Source of the DNA: Terriglobia bacterium
Lineage (GTDB): Bacteria > Acidobacteriota > Terriglobia > Terriglobales > Acidobacteriaceae
Assembly: GCA_020073015.1 (NCBI GenBank)
Contig: JAIQFZ010000022.1
Coordinates: 18,110 to 82,109 of the forward strand
Reading direction: 5' to 3'
Length of the DNA stretch: 64,000 nucleotides
Shown: piece by piece, positions 9,362 to 18,058 of the stretch
How the letters are laid out: each line of letters opens with the position of its first letter
Position numbering within the stretch: position 1 is the stretch's first letter
Made by a program: the position numbers and the translations under genes
Notes under the pieces: model-generated
Told to the model about the DNA's origin: nothing
What the model saw: only the letters and a program-made list of their open reading frames with translations
Database searches by the model: none

Positions 9362-10690
9362 ATGCCCGATCTCTCCCCCGCGCGGGACCAGCAATTCCGC
9401 CACATGCGCGACGTCGCCCGCGACATTTTCAGTGCCGCGCTCAAGAACGCTTCCATCGAAAGCGCCTTCGCCCGCCACGTGCACTGCGAGCGCGGCGTGC
9501 TGCGAATTTGCGGGGACCTGTACGGCCTCCACTCCTACCATCGCCTGTTTGTGGTCGCCATCGGAAAAGCGGGTCACACCATGACCGAAGCGCTCGCTGC
9601 CCAGGTTGGCGGCCGCTTCGAAGGCATCGTGGCTTCGTCCGTCGAACCCACCAGCCAGGTCCACGGTTTCCGCTATTTCCACGGGGGCCATCCCACGCCC
9701 ACCGCCGAATCGATCCACGCCGCCGAAGCCATCCTGAAATCGCTGAACTCGCTCAACGCCGCGTCGCTGGTGATCTTCCTGCTCTCGGGCGGGGGGTCTT
9801 CCATTGTGGAAAAGCCGGTGGACGACGAAATCTCTCTGCCCGATCTGGTCGCCACCTATCGCGCGCTCGTACATTCTGGCGCACCCATCGCCGAAATCAA
9901 CGCGATCCGCAAGCACCTCTCCGCGGTCAAAGGCGGACGCCTCGCACAGGTCGCCTATCCCGCGCAGCAGGCCTCCATTTTCGTCTCCGACGTGCCTGAC
10001 TCCACGCCCGACGCGCTCGCCTCCGGCCCCACCATGCCCGATTCCACGTCGATCCACGACTGCGAGCGCATCGCCGCGAAGTACGCATTGATCGAGCAAT
10101 TTCCATCCTCGGTCGCCGATCTCTTCCGCCAGCACGCGCTCGACGAAACGCCCAAGTCCGACGACCCGGCTTTTGTGCGCGCCCGCTGGTGGACCGTGCT
10201 TTCAAACCAGGTCGCCGTCGAGGAAGCCACCGTCGCCGCTACCCGCGCCGGCTTTGCGGTTGAAGTCGATAACTCCTGCGACGATTGGGACTACGAAAAG
10301 GCCGCCGACTACTTAGTCGGTCGTCTGCGAGAATTACGCCGCGCTGTGTCGCGGGTCTGCCTCATCTCGGGCGGCGAAGTGACGGTTAGCGTTCGCGACG
10401 GCGGGGTTGGTGGACGCAACCAGCAGTTCGCTCTCGCCTGCGCCGAGAAAATCGCGGGGGACGACATTACCGTGCTCAGCGGCGGCACCGATGGCATCGA
10501 TGGCAACAGCCCGGCGGCGGGCGCCGTAGTCGACGGCAGCACGCTGGCGCGCGCCGGAGGGCCGGAGGCGGTGCGCGCCGCCCTCTCCGCCTTCAACGCC
10601 TATCCAATCTTTGCCTCCCTGGGAGATGCCGTTGTGACCGGTGCCACGGGCAACAACCTTCGCGATCTGCGGATCCTGTTAGCCTACTGA
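9362..10690 (+). CDS. glycerate 2-kinase (DUF4147/MOFRL family)
   Basis: The ATG at 9362 (MPDLSPARDQQFRHMRD) was chosen; an upstream TTG at 9248 would overlap the hydrolase gene and add a non-conserved leader. The 442-residue product has the N-terminal DUF4147 Rossmann-like domain. It contains GKAGHTMTEA (about residue 68), the GGHPTPT loop, the Gly-rich LLSGGGSSI (about 140) and an invariant IRKHLSAVKGGRLA segment. The C-terminal MOFRL domain has SGGEVTV, GGRNQQFALA and LSGGTDGIDGNS. The family phosphorylates D-glycerate at position 2 with ATP, feeding 2-phosphoglycerate to glycolysis from glyoxylate, tartrate or serine breakdown. Length and all motifs are intact. No glyoxylate-pathway partner is next to it. 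Confidence 0.92.
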   Translation: MPDLSPARDQQFRHMRDVARDIFSAALKNASIESAFARHVHCERGVLRICGDLYGLHSYHRLFVVAIGKAGHTMTEALAAQVGGRFEGIVASSVEPTSQVHGFRYFHGGHPTPTAESIHAAEAILKSLNSLNAASLVIFLLSGGGSSIVEKPVDDEISLPDLVATYRALVHSGAPIAEINAIRKHLSAVKGGRLAQVAYPAQQASIFVSDVPDSTPDALASGPTMPDSTSIHDCERIAAKYALIEQFPSSVADLFRQHALDETPKSDDPAFVRARWWTVLSNQVAVEEATVAATRAGFAVEVDNSCDDWDYEKAADYLVGRLRELRRAVSRVCLISGGEVTVSVRDGGVGGRNQQFALACAEKIAGDDITVLSGGTDGIDGNSPAAGAVVDGSTLARAGGPEAVRAALSAFNAYPIFASLGDAVVTGATGNNLRDLRILLAY

Positions 10691-10867
10691 CAGGGCCGGT
10701 TGGAGCGCCCGGCGTCCCGGCCCGTCCTTCCAAGGTACCGACCATTGACCGATCGTTCATGTCCTCCCGCGGTGGGCAAATTCGTGCAGAGCCCATCTTC
10801 CCGGCAGCGCCGGATGCCCTTCCTGCATCCAACTTAGTTAAACTCAATCCTGCACCGGAGGTTTCGA

Positions 10868-11464
10868 TTGAAACAGACACTGCGTGTTGTCGTCCTCTCG
10901 GCTTTTGCCTGCGCTGCCCTGGCGGCGTTCTCGAATCTCGCGCAGGCTCAGAAAATCGACTTTGCTTTCGGCATCAGCACGGTGGATGCCCCGGGGGCCA
11001 GCGCGGCGAGCGGGAGTCACCAGCCCGTTTCTCTCACCGGCGGCACCTATCCCGGCTTTAGCGCGGACGTGCTCTTCTACCACAATCTGGGCATCGGGGG
11101 CGAAATCTACTGGAAGGCAAACCAGCGCGACTACGGCGGCGACCCCACCCTTCCGTTTCGTCCAGTATTCTTCGACTTCAACGCCATTTACTCGCCCAAA
11201 CTCGCCAGCCACACCTACCTGGAACTTTCCGGCGGCATCGGTGCATTGGCCACCCGCTTCTACTGTTCCACGTGCTACAACGGCATCACCAACTACGTGT
11301 CCGACAAACACTTCATGGCAGACTTCGGGGCCGGCATCAAGTTCTACCCGAAGGGCGGCTTTTTCATCCGGCCCGAGGGGAAAGTCTACCTTGTCAATAA
11401 CAACATTTACTTCAGCTCCCCACGCGTCACGCGCTACGGCCTCTCGGTCGGGTATACGTTTTAG
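10868..11464 (+). CDS. outer-membrane beta-barrel protein (OmpW/opacity-like)
   Basis: A 198-residue protein from a TTG start with GGAGG 6 bases upstream. A signal peptide (LSAFACAALAAFSNLAQAQ) precedes a chain of alternating hydrophobic/polar strands rich in Gly and Tyr. It ends in YGLSVGYTF with a C-terminal Phe, the classical barrel-assembly signal. A CSTC pair near residue 135 may form a disulfide in a loop. It is a small eight-stranded barrel by length. No specific cargo is indicated, and it stands alone between two repeat-bearing intergenic regions. Confidence 0.8.
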   Translation: MKQTLRVVVLSAFACAALAAFSNLAQAQKIDFAFGISTVDAPGASAASGSHQPVSLTGGTYPGFSADVLFYHNLGIGGEIYWKANQRDYGGDPTLPFRPVFFDFNAIYSPKLASHTYLELSGGIGALATRFYCSTCYNGITNYVSDKHFMADFGAGIKFYPKGGFFIRPEGKVYLVNNNIYFSSPRVTRYGLSVGYTF

Positions 11465-11484
11465 GCAGGTAGAACTGAAGCGAT

Positions 11485-11506
11485 GTAACGCCGGCACCTT
11501 GCCGGC
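11485..11506. repeat. 22-bp dispersed palindrome, copy 2
   Basis: GTAACGCCGGC-ACCTT-GCCGGC, differing from the copy at 9275 in the central bases and one flanking base. It lies 20 bp after the barrel-protein gene. Confidence 0.65.
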
Positions 11507-11542
11507 TGTCGCGAGGGCAACCTTGCCTTCGCAGGTGGGGGC

Positions 11543-11577
11543 GGGACGCCCCACCCTTCGGCTTCGCTCAGGGCAGG
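11543..11577. repeat. dispersed GGGAC-CCCCACCCT-CGGCTT-CAGGG element
   Basis: The word order is the same as in the hairpin after cspA (3029-3065), with the palindromic arm degraded. Read on the minus strand it gives the ACPERSRRV-like false peptide common to such elements. A variant GTAGCGCCGCC palindrome follows at about 11582. Confidence 0.6.
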
Positions 11578-11682
11578 CTAGCCGCCGGGGCGGCGCTACA
11601 GAATGCTTCGAGCCGCGCCTTTTTGTCGCACATCCCAACCTGCGAGTGGCCTGTTCTGCCCGTCCCGCATTATCATAGCCGT

Positions 11683-12033
11683 ATGAATCTCGGCTTCTCA
11701 GAGATGGTGTTTCTGTTCATCCTGGCGCTGCTCATCTTCGGCCCCAAAAAACTGCCCGAAATCGGTCGCCAAGTCGGCCGCTTCATGAACGAGTTCAAGC
11801 GCGCCTCGAACGAGTTCCGTTCGCAGATCGAATCGGAAATCAATGCTCTCGAAGTCGACGTCAAGCCGCAGATTCTCCCGCCCCTTCAAGCGCCTCTGAA
11901 TTCACTCGCCAGCCGCATCTTCAATCCGCCCTCGTCCGAAAAGATCGAGGCCGCGGCCGCACCCGTCGCTGAGCCCGCGTCCGCGCCTGTGCCCGAGCCG
12001 CCGCCTGCGCCGAAAGTAGCGCCTGATGCCTGA
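11683..12033 (+). CDS. tatB: twin-arginine translocase subunit TatA/TatB family (TatB-like)
   Basis: The ATG at 11683 gives 116 residues starting MNLGFSEMVFLFILALLIFGPKKLPE. This is a single N-terminal membrane helix followed by the FGPKKLPEIGRQ hinge and an amphipathic helix. The GFSE start with Glu at position 7 and the GPKKLPE hinge are closer to TatB than to TatA. The tail (about 80-116) is an Ala/Pro-rich low-complexity extension. It overlaps tatC by 8 bp, so the two are translationally coupled. Together they form the cytoplasmic-membrane machine that exports folded, cofactor-bearing proteins. Only one A/B-type gene is seen here, so it may serve both roles or tatA lies elsewhere. Confidence 0.9.
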   Translation: MNLGFSEMVFLFILALLIFGPKKLPEIGRQVGRFMNEFKRASNEFRSQIESEINALEVDVKPQILPPLQAPLNSLASRIFNPPSSEKIEAAAAPVAEPASAPVPEPPPAPKVAPDA

Positions 12034-12832
12034 AGCGACCGCCTCGTCCCCGGTGAACGATTCTCCCAAAGAAGAAATGCCTACCATGGGCTTCCTCGAT
12101 CACCTCGAGGAACTGCGGCGCAGGATCATCTACTCGATCGTCGCGGTCGCGGTGGGTTGCCTCCTTTGCTGGACTTACGTCGTGCGTCTCGTCGATCTCA
12201 TGCAGCGTCCAATCGTGGATGCGTTGCGCGCCAATGGGTTGCCCGAAAAGCTCGTTTATCTGAACCCGGTCGACCCTTTTAATCTGTATCTCAAAGTGGC
12301 GGGAGTCGCCGGTCTGTTTGTGGCCTCGCCGTTCGTGCTCTATCAGCTGTGGCTGTTCGTCGCGCCCGGCCTCTACCGCAATGAAAAGCGGTACGTCCTG
12401 CCCTTCATGGTTTCGACCGTGAGCCTTTTCCTGGCTGGCGGATTCTTCGGATACAGGCTGGTCTATCCCCAGGCGCTGCGGTTTCTCATCGACTTCAGCA
12501 AGCAGTTCACGCCGATGATCACCATCGAAGAGTACAGCCAGCTGTTTCTGACGATCATCGTCGGTATGGGCGTGATTTTCGAAATGCCGATCCTGGTTTT
12601 TTTCCTGGCGCTCATGGGCATCGTGAATGCCGGCTGGATGTGGCGCAACCTGCGCTATTCGATCCTGGTCATCTTCGTCATTGCCGCCATCCTGACGCCG
12701 ACCACCGACATCCTGAACATGTGCATCTTCGCCGCGCCCATGGTGGCGCTCTACGTCCTGAGCATCGCCATCGCCTGGCTCGTGCACCCTAAACAGCGTA
12801 AGAAACGGGCGGAGAAGAAAGACAAAGACTAA
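12026..12832 (+). CDS. tatC: twin-arginine translocase subunit TatC
   Basis: 268 residues. The conserved cytoplasmic start is MGFLDHLEELRRRI (about 21-34), whose charged residues help recognise the twin-arginine signal. Six predicted membrane helices follow, with the periplasmic loop NPVDPFNLYLK, FVAPGLYRNEKR and the LTPTTDILNMC segment near helix 5. The lysine-rich C-terminus (KQRKKRAEKKD) faces the cytoplasm. The length is normal for the family. It overlaps tatB upstream, and its TAA stop is the first base triplet of a dispersed repeat arm (12830-12863). Confidence 0.95.
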   Translation: MPEATASSPVNDSPKEEMPTMGFLDHLEELRRRIIYSIVAVAVGCLLCWTYVVRLVDLMQRPIVDALRANGLPEKLVYLNPVDPFNLYLKVAGVAGLFVASPFVLYQLWLFVAPGLYRNEKRYVLPFMVSTVSLFLAGGFFGYRLVYPQALRFLIDFSKQFTPMITIEEYSQLFLTIIVGMGVIFEMPILVFFLALMGIVNAGWMWRNLRYSILVIFVIAAILTPTTDILNMCIFAAPMVALYVLSIAIAWLVHPKQRKKRAEKKDKD

Positions 12833-12937
12833 CCGCAGAGGGCACAGAGGATCACAGGGAGAACCATGAAATCACACGCAACCACAACGGGAGTTCTTCA
12901 AGCCTTCCCCTGTGCCCCTCTGTGCCCCCTGTGGTTA
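12830..12937. repeat. inverted pair of a TAACC-CAGAGGGCACAGAGG dispersed repeat
   Basis: The left arm 12830-12863 and right arm 12905-12937 are inverted copies, alike at about 29 of 33 positions (TAACCgCAGaGGGCACAGAGG and its complement). The left arm supplies the tatC stop codon and runs up to the start of the next gene. The right arm lies inside that gene's signal-peptide region. A related copy is read into the LysS C-terminus at 14578-14612. Confidence 0.75.
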
Positions 12938-13918
12938 AGAATTTGTTGGTTGCTGCTGACCATCGTTTTTGCAAACACCGTGGCCTGCAGCAAAGGAACC
13001 TCCGCCGGCTCCACCAGCCCAGCCACCGCCACAAAATCCGAATTTTCCGCTGCGACGCCAGCTCCGCCCGAAGCTCCGTCCCCAGATCCTGGCCCGCTCC
13101 CGCAGATCGACGCCAAGCGCGCCTTCCAGTACACCCGCGAAGTTACCGCCTTCGGCGCCCGCTACATGGGCAGCGAGAATCACAAGAAACTCGAGCATTA
13201 CATCCTTGACCACCTCAAAGGGGACCAGGTCGAAGACGATGCCTTCACCGCCGACACTGTAGAAGGGAAGTTTCCCGTCCGCAACATCATCGCGAAATAT
13301 CCCGGCGCAAAGGACGGCATCATCGTCATCCTCGGCCACTACGATACGAACTACCCCCTGCGTAACACCGGCTTCGTCGGCGCCAACGACGGCGGCTCCT
13401 CGACCGCCATCCTGCTGGAATATGCCAACCACCTGCGCGGGAAGAAGCGCGACGGCTACAGCGTCTGGCTCGTCTGGACCGACGGCGAAGAAGCCGTCCG
13501 CCAGTGGTCCGCGACCGACAGCCTCTATGGCACCCGCCACCTCGCCGAAAAATGGGACAAGGACGGCACGCTGAAAAAAATCAAAGCCCTCATGGTGATG
13601 GACATGATCGGCGATGCCGACCTCGACATTCAACGCAACACGTACGGCACCCCCTGGCTGATGGACCTGATTTATTCCGCGGCGGAGCGCGGCGGCTACC
13701 AGTCGCACTTCTACGCCCAGGAAGGCGGCATCGAAGACGACCACCTTCCGTTCCTGAAACTGGGCGTCCCCTGCGCCGACGTGATCGATCTCGACTACGG
13801 CTACAACAACGTCTTCCACCATACGCCGCAAGACACCATGGACAAGCTGAGTCCCAAAAGCTTCGAAATCGTAGGCAACACTACGCTCGAAACCATCCGC
13901 CGGCTCGACCGACGTTAG
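12866..13918 (+). CDS. M28 family metallopeptidase / glutaminyl-cyclase-like lipoprotein
   Basis: 350 residues from the ATG at 12866. A hydrophobic segment (CWLLLTIVFANTVAC) ends in a lipobox TVAC, so a lipid-anchored exported protein is likely. The catalytic domain shows the mono- or di-zinc M28/QC pattern: ILGHYDTNY, GANDGGSSTA (metal Asp), WTDGEEA (Glu), and EDDHLPFL followed by HHTPQDTMDKL near the C-terminus. The DDH-PF arrangement favours glutaminyl-peptide cyclotransferase, which forms N-terminal pyroglutamate, over an aminopeptidase; both remain possible. Oddly, residues 1 to about 24 are encoded inside an inverted dispersed repeat, so the N-terminus looks recently rebuilt and the true start is uncertain. 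Confidence 0.82.
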   Translation: MKSHATTTGVLQAFPCAPLCPLWLRICWLLLTIVFANTVACSKGTSAGSTSPATATKSEFSAATPAPPEAPSPDPGPLPQIDAKRAFQYTREVTAFGARYMGSENHKKLEHYILDHLKGDQVEDDAFTADTVEGKFPVRNIIAKYPGAKDGIIVILGHYDTNYPLRNTGFVGANDGGSSTAILLEYANHLRGKKRDGYSVWLVWTDGEEAVRQWSATDSLYGTRHLAEKWDKDGTLKKIKALMVMDMIGDADLDIQRNTYGTPWLMDLIYSAAERGGYQSHFYAQEGGIEDDHLPFLKLGVPCADVIDLDYGYNNVFHHTPQDTMDKLSPKSFEIVGNTTLETIRRLDRR

Positions 13919-13950
13919 CCGGAGACTGGTGCTAAAATTTCTTAGCACCC

Positions 13951-14334
13951 GTGGGGGGTGACTCTAATCGGCTTCGGGCCGTGAGTGCGTGGGGATCTTG
14001 CTTGTTGCAACGCTTTGTTGTCTCTGTGTTTCTGTTCGCTTCCGTTCCTCTGGTGAGCGCGCAAGCGCCGTCTGCTCCCGGCAAGCCTTTGCCGCCCGGA
14101 CCGATGCAGGCCAAGGTGAAAGCGGCCTGCACGCAGTGTCACAACGCGACCCGCATTACCGAGCAGCACCTGACGCGCAAGCAGTGGTCCGACCAACTCG
14201 ACAAAATGGAAGGTCTGGGCGCGGTTGTTCCCGAATCCGACCGCAACGAGTTTCTGGCTTATCTGACCAAGAATTTCGGTCCCGGCAAGGGCGGCGGAAA
14301 AACCGCAGTGAAGAAAGCCAGTGCAGCCAACTAA
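13951..14334 (+). CDS. small exported c-type cytochrome (one haem)
   Basis: A frame of up to 127 residues from a GTG at 13951; in-frame GTG 13981 and TTG 14002 are equally possible. Any of them leaves a signal peptide (FVVSVFLFASVPLVSAQ). The mature part is about 90 residues with one haem-binding CTQCH. A WSDQLDKMEGLGA helix and a basic GKGGGKTAVKKA tail follow. The Met of DKMEGLG is a possible sixth ligand. This fits a small class-I-like periplasmic cytochrome of the type often seen beside dehydrogenases, but no partner gene is adjacent. The stop lies 3 bp before an inverted-repeat element (14337-14569). Confidence 0.72.
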   Translation: MGGDSNRLRAVSAWGSCLLQRFVVSVFLFASVPLVSAQAPSAPGKPLPPGPMQAKVKAACTQCHNATRITEQHLTRKQWSDQLDKMEGLGAVVPESDRNEFLAYLTKNFGPGKGGGKTAVKKASAAN

Positions 14335-14336
14335 AG

Positions 14337-14569
14337 TGTGTGGCGCGGACACTCTTGTCCGCGAAAAGTCCTCACCGCGAGAAATCTAGGGGAGCGGCTA
14401 GGTCAATGGAGTGCCGGGTTGCATCGCCCGGCAGAGAGTGCCGCGACCAAGCTCAAACTGGCCCCAACATGAACGGACCACCTCAAGAGTTCAAGTGATT
14501 GTTTAGGTGCTTGCATTCGCCGTTCCTGCTGGCGCAGGCAGACGCGGACAGGAGTGTCCGCGCCACACA
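14337..14569. mobile_element. 233-bp non-coding element with 27-bp terminal inverted repeats (MITE- or REP-pair-like)
   Basis: The left end TGTGTGGCGCGGACACTCTT... (14337-14363) and the right end (14543-14569) are complementary at 26 of 27 positions. Each end also contains its own CGCGGACA/TGTCCGCG hairpin. The interior holds no gene. It fits exactly between the stop of the cytochrome gene and the 3' end of lysS. No target-site duplication could be confirmed. Confidence 0.6.
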
Positions 14570-14574
14570 GAACC

Positions 14575-16131
14575 CTATTCTTTCTCTGCGTTCTCGGCGT
14601 CCTCTGCGGTTAACTGCTTTTCCGGCCGCAGCAACGGAAACAGGATCACATCCCGAATCGTGTGCGAATTAGTGAATAGCATCGCCAGCCGGTCCAGTCC
14701 CACGCCCACGCCTCCCGCTGGAGGCATGCCATACGACAGCGCCCGGATGTAATCCTCGTCCATCTGGTGGGCTTCTTCATCCCCGCGCTCGCGTTCTTTC
14801 AGTTGCGCCTCAAAGCGCCGACGCTGATCTTCGGGATCGTTGAGTTCGCTGAAGCCGTTGGCGATCTCCATCAGCCCCGCAAACATCTCGAAGCGCTCGG
14901 TCCAGTCCGGCTCATCCGGCTTCTGCTTTGACAGCGGAGAAACTGCGGTCGGAAATTCGTAGATAATCGTCGGCTGCAGCAGGTGTTCCTCGGCGACCGC
15001 TTCGAACAAACCAGCAACCGTCTTGCCGACCGGTTCCGCTGCATCGTAAGCGAGGTTGACTCCTGCCGCGCGCACGCGGTTGACCAACTCCCGCACCGAA
15101 TCGTGCAAAGCGAAATCGTTCCGCGACGGCGCGGCCCCGGCCTTTTCCGGCCAGAACTTCGAGATCGCTTCCCGCATCGTCATCCGGCGCCAGTTCGCGT
15201 GCGACCAGTCAATCTCGTGCTCGCCCCACTTCGTCTTCGTGCCGCCCGTGACTTCCTTCACTGCCTGCTCGATTGCGCCCTGCGTGGTGTCCAGAATGCC
15301 GAGATAATCGGTGTATGCCTGATAAGCCTCGAGCATGGTGAACTCAGGATTCCACCTCCATCCCAGCCCCTCATTGCGGAAGTTGCGGTTGATCTCATAC
15401 ACGCGATCGAATCCGCCCACCGTCAGCCGCTTCAGATAAAGCTCGGGCGCGATGCGCAGGAACAATTCCATGTCGAGCGTGTTGTGGTGCGTCTTGAACG
15501 GACGCGCCACGGCTCCGCCCGCAATCGGATGCATCATCGGCGTCTCAACTTCGACGAATCCGTGCCCGTCGAAGTACCGCCGCAGCGACTGCACCAGCTT
15601 GCTGCGCTTCAAGAAGACCTCGCGCACTTCCGGATTCATGACCAGATCGACATAGCGCTGCCGGTAGCGCAACTCGACGTCGGTTAGCCCGTGCCACTTT
15701 TCCGGCAGAGGGAGCAGGTCTTTCGAGAGGAACGTCAGTTCCTCGGCATGAATGCTGAGTTCGCCGGTGCGAGTGCGAAACAGATATCCGCGCACCCCGA
15801 TGTGGTCGCCCAGATCGAGCAGCTTCCAGAGCTCAAAGCCCGCGTCGCCGACCGCGTCTTTTTTGACGTAGATCTGTAGCCGCTTCCCGTCTTGCTGCAG
15901 ATGGGCAAAACCGGCTTTGCCCATCAGCCGGATCGCCATGATACGGCCGGCGACGCGCACCATCACGCGCGGCGCTTCCAGTTCCTCCGCCGTCTGCCCG
16001 CTGTACTCGGCCAGAATCTGCGGCACCGTGTGGCTGAAGCTGTACTTCCGCGGATACGCCGGCTGCCCGAGAGCCTCAATCTTCTTGAGCTTCTCGCGCC
16101 GGATGTCATAGATGTTGTCGTCGAGGGCCAA
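14575..16131 (-). CDS. lysS: lysyl-tRNA synthetase, class II
   Basis: 518 residues, normal for the family. The N-terminal OB fold (about 55-165) carries the anticodon-binding surface ([22 protein letters not shown]). The class II core has motif 1 ([16 protein letters not shown]), motif 2 ([23 protein letters not shown], with the FRNE that binds ATP) and motif 3 ([13 protein letters not shown]). It charges tRNA-Lys in the cytoplasm. After the usual end (LFPLLRPE) there is a 14-residue tail, [14 protein letters not shown], that comes from a copy of a dispersed repeat (14578-14612). The native stop has apparently been displaced. The gene is monocistronic on the minus strand. Confidence 0.97.
   Translation of the reverse strand: MALDDNIYDIRREKLKKIEALGQPAYPRKYSFSHTVPQILAEYSGQTAEELEAPRVMVRVAGRIMAIRLMGKAGFAHLQQDGKRLQIYVKKDAVGDAGFELWKLLDLGDHIGVRGYLFRTRTGELSIHAEELTFLSKDLLPLPEKWHGLTDVELRYRQRYVDLVMNPEVREVFLKRSKLVQSLRRYFDGHGFVEVETPMMHPIAGGAVARPFKTHHNTLDMELFLRIAPELYLKRLTVGGFDRVYEINRNFRNEGLGWRWNPEFTMLEAYQAYTDYLGILDTTQGAIEQAVKEVTGGTKTKWGEHEIDWSHANWRRMTMREAISKFWPEKAGAAPSRNDFALHDSVRELVNRVRAAGVNLAYDAAEPVGKTVAGLFEAVAEEHLLQPTIIYEFPTAVSPLSKQKPDEPDWTERFEMFAGLMEIANGFSELNDPEDQRRRFEAQLKERERGDEEAHQMDEDYIRALSYGMPPAGGVGVGLDRLAMLFTNSHTIRDVILFPLLRPEKQLTAEDAENAEKE
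14578..14612. repeat. dispersed TAACCGCAGAGG repeat read into the lysS 3' end
   Basis: On the minus strand TAACCGCAGAGGACGCCGAG and the following bases match the arm at 12830-12863. It encodes most of the LysS tail [12 protein letters not shown]. Confidence 0.7.
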
Positions 16132-16382
16132 TGAGTGTCCTTAAACGTCGTAAGAATTCAAATTGCGCGCAGACAGCGGGCGAATCCTGATTATAAACAT
16201 GCGTTGTGATCCGCAGCGCCTCCCGATCCCTTGCCCGTCATTGTCCGGTGCCGCGTCCCACGTCTCGCGAAACCTGGGCACGTCAAGCTACGACTGGCTC
16301 TCCGGAGCTATACTGCTCATGTGAACAGCCGGGGCGCGAGGTCCGTGTGGCCTGAAGAAACAACCACGAACGGAGGGAAACG

Positions 16383-16883
16383 ATGAATCGTGTTGTGATG
16401 TGCGCAGCGCTCCTATGCGGCATGGTCAACTTTGCCTTTGCACAACCACCTTCGGTGAACAACGATTCCGCAACGTGTACCTTTCAAGATGGAAAGCAAA
16501 TGAACGTTCTGTACACCGATGAAGCAACCGGAGGCCGGCAGGAGTTACCCGCGGGGCAGTTGTGGACACCCGGTAAGACACCGATGCTCTTGTTCACGCA
16601 GGCCGCACTCGCGGTGGGCAACTCAGAGATCCCCATCGGGGCCTACAGTATGTACGTGATTCGGCAAAAGGACAGTTGGACCCTGGTCTTGAACAAGAAT
16701 GTTACCGCTGGAAGCAAATACGATGAGCATCAAGACCTGTTGCGCGTTCCGATGCAAATCGGACAGGTCGATCGACCAGAAAAACAGTTTCGAGTGCTGT
16801 TTGGACATCTTTCACCGAAGGTGTGCAGCCTGCGCGCGTACTTCGGGAAGACCGGAAGTTGGCTGGAGTTCCAGGAGAAATGA
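16383..16883 (+). CDS. DUF2911 family exported protein
   Basis: 166 residues with GGAGGG 6 bases before the ATG. A signal peptide (VVMCAALLCGMVNFAFAQ) is followed by a single DUF2911 domain. The domain includes the segments GQLWTPGKTP, IPIGAYSMYVI and WTLVLNKNV, which are typical of this family. Two Cys occur in the mature part. The biochemical role of DUF2911 is unknown. The gene is isolated, followed about 75 bp later by a strong terminator, and is probably monocistronic. Confidence 0.85.
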   Translation: MNRVVMCAALLCGMVNFAFAQPPSVNNDSATCTFQDGKQMNVLYTDEATGGRQELPAGQLWTPGKTPMLLFTQAALAVGNSEIPIGAYSMYVIRQKDSWTLVLNKNVTAGSKYDEHQDLLRVPMQIGQVDRPEKQFRVLFGHLSPKVCSLRAYFGKTGSWLEFQEK

Positions 16884-16956
16884 TCCCGTCGATGCTGCTG
16901 GTTGCAGCGCGGCAGCTTATCCCTCAGTGAGGCGATATGCGGAGAGTAAGTTTAAA

Positions 16957-16987
16957 GCGTGGCCTCCGGGCCGCGCCTTTTTCTTTT
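16957..16987 (+). terminator. rho-independent terminator
   Basis: GCGTGGCC (16957-16964) and GGCCGCGC (16969-16976) form an 8-bp stem with one G-T pair and a TCCG loop. It is followed by CTTTTTCTTTT, downstream of the DUF2911 gene. Confidence 0.8.
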
Positions 16988-17152
16988 GGGGACAACTTGA
17001 GTGAAGCGCGCCCTTTCCAGCAGCCAGTAAGGCCGCCGACTTGCCACCCCAGCGAATGGAGCGGACCTTTCGTACCTTACCGAAGGCGTATTCCGCCTGC
17101 AGCCTCGGCCGGTTCTGGGCGATAGTTTGAATCAGGACCACTCCGCCGAACC

Positions 17153-17920
17153 ATGGCCGCCGACGCCCAGCCCGAGACTTCAAAGATCGGAGCCGTCATC
17201 TACCTTTCCTCCAACCGTCCTTTGCACGTTCCGGACTTTCTCAGCGAATTCCATCGACACTGGCCCCAGGGACTGCTGGAGAAAACCGGCAAGGAGCTTC
17301 ACCGCGCCTTCTTCCGAGCGGGCCAATCCAACTTCGCTCTCGAACTGCATCACGCGCCTGTTCCGCAACCCATCACCGATTCAGTCGTCCATTCGACGCT
17401 GCACTGGCCAACCGCCGGCGCGACGCTTGCTCTTCACCCAGCCCACCTGGTGGTCGCCGGCTCCGTGGAACGTGGTGGCTTCCTCACGCTGGCCTGCGAT
17501 CTCACCCGGGCTATCGCCGCTCTTGCTTCCGTTACCGACGCGCTGGCCGTTTGCTGGCTCAACGGGTCCGCCCTGAACCCGGCTAAGAAATTCACCGCGA
17601 CCGCCCGCGAAATGTTTGATACCGGACTCTACCCGCTCACACTGTGGGTCGCGGCGCGTTTCGACACCGAAGCCGGCGCTCTCCAAACCAAAGGCATGGC
17701 GCAGTTTGAAGCGCCTGAGATCTACTTGGCTCGGCAACCCGATCCCGCGCCGTTGATGGTCGAATACCTGTTCCAGGTCGCACAGTACGTTTTGACTTCG
17801 CATCACCAGATCAAGGACGGCGAGAAGATGGACAGCCCCCACGGCACGATGAGAATCAAGTCGACCAGCGGCGGCGACCGGGGAAGGAAAGTCCTGATCC
17901 TCGAACCCACCCACCGCTGA
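17153..17920 (+). CDS. DUF4261 domain protein
   Basis: 255 residues from the ATG at 17153. The sequence fits the DUF4261 pattern. An N-terminal strand (IGAVIYLSSNRP) is followed by a helical dimer region. Then comes a conserved YPLTLWVAARF segment, and EAPEIYLARQP and QVAQYVLTSHHQIKDGEKM near the C-terminus. There is no signal peptide or membrane span, so it is cytoplasmic. Its function is unknown; in other bacteria the domain often accompanies secretion-associated or immunity-like proteins, which cannot be tested here. It stands alone. Confidence 0.75.
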   Translation: MAADAQPETSKIGAVIYLSSNRPLHVPDFLSEFHRHWPQGLLEKTGKELHRAFFRAGQSNFALELHHAPVPQPITDSVVHSTLHWPTAGATLALHPAHLVVAGSVERGGFLTLACDLTRAIAALASVTDALAVCWLNGSALNPAKKFTATAREMFDTGLYPLTLWVAARFDTEAGALQTKGMAQFEAPEIYLARQPDPAPLMVEYLFQVAQYVLTSHHQIKDGEKMDSPHGTMRIKSTSGGDRGRKVLILEPTHR

Positions 17921-18036
17921 AACGAGAAGGGAAGAGCCCAAGTTTAGCCCGTACCGCCACGCTTCGAGAACTTGTCCGCGGTCTAGCGCCTGAGGCGGGC
18001 CGCCGCGATTTGTGTCCATCCGCTGGACTTCGTGAA

Positions 18037-18050
18037 TGTACCGTGGTACA
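18037..18050. promoter_or_regulatory. palindrome TGTACC-GT-GGTACA, possible operator
   Basis: A perfect 6+6 palindrome ends 8 bp before the ATG at 18059, and a further GGTACC half-site abuts the start codon. Its position over the expected start of transcription would suit repression of the small gene that follows. Confidence 0.45.
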
Positions 18051-18058
18051 TTGGTACC

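Noticed and set aside
10844..11638. 264-codon minus-strand frame containing ACPERSRRV
   Set aside because: The peptide comes from the dispersed repeat at 11543-11577 and from the antisense of the barrel gene; this false peptide is typical of such repeats.
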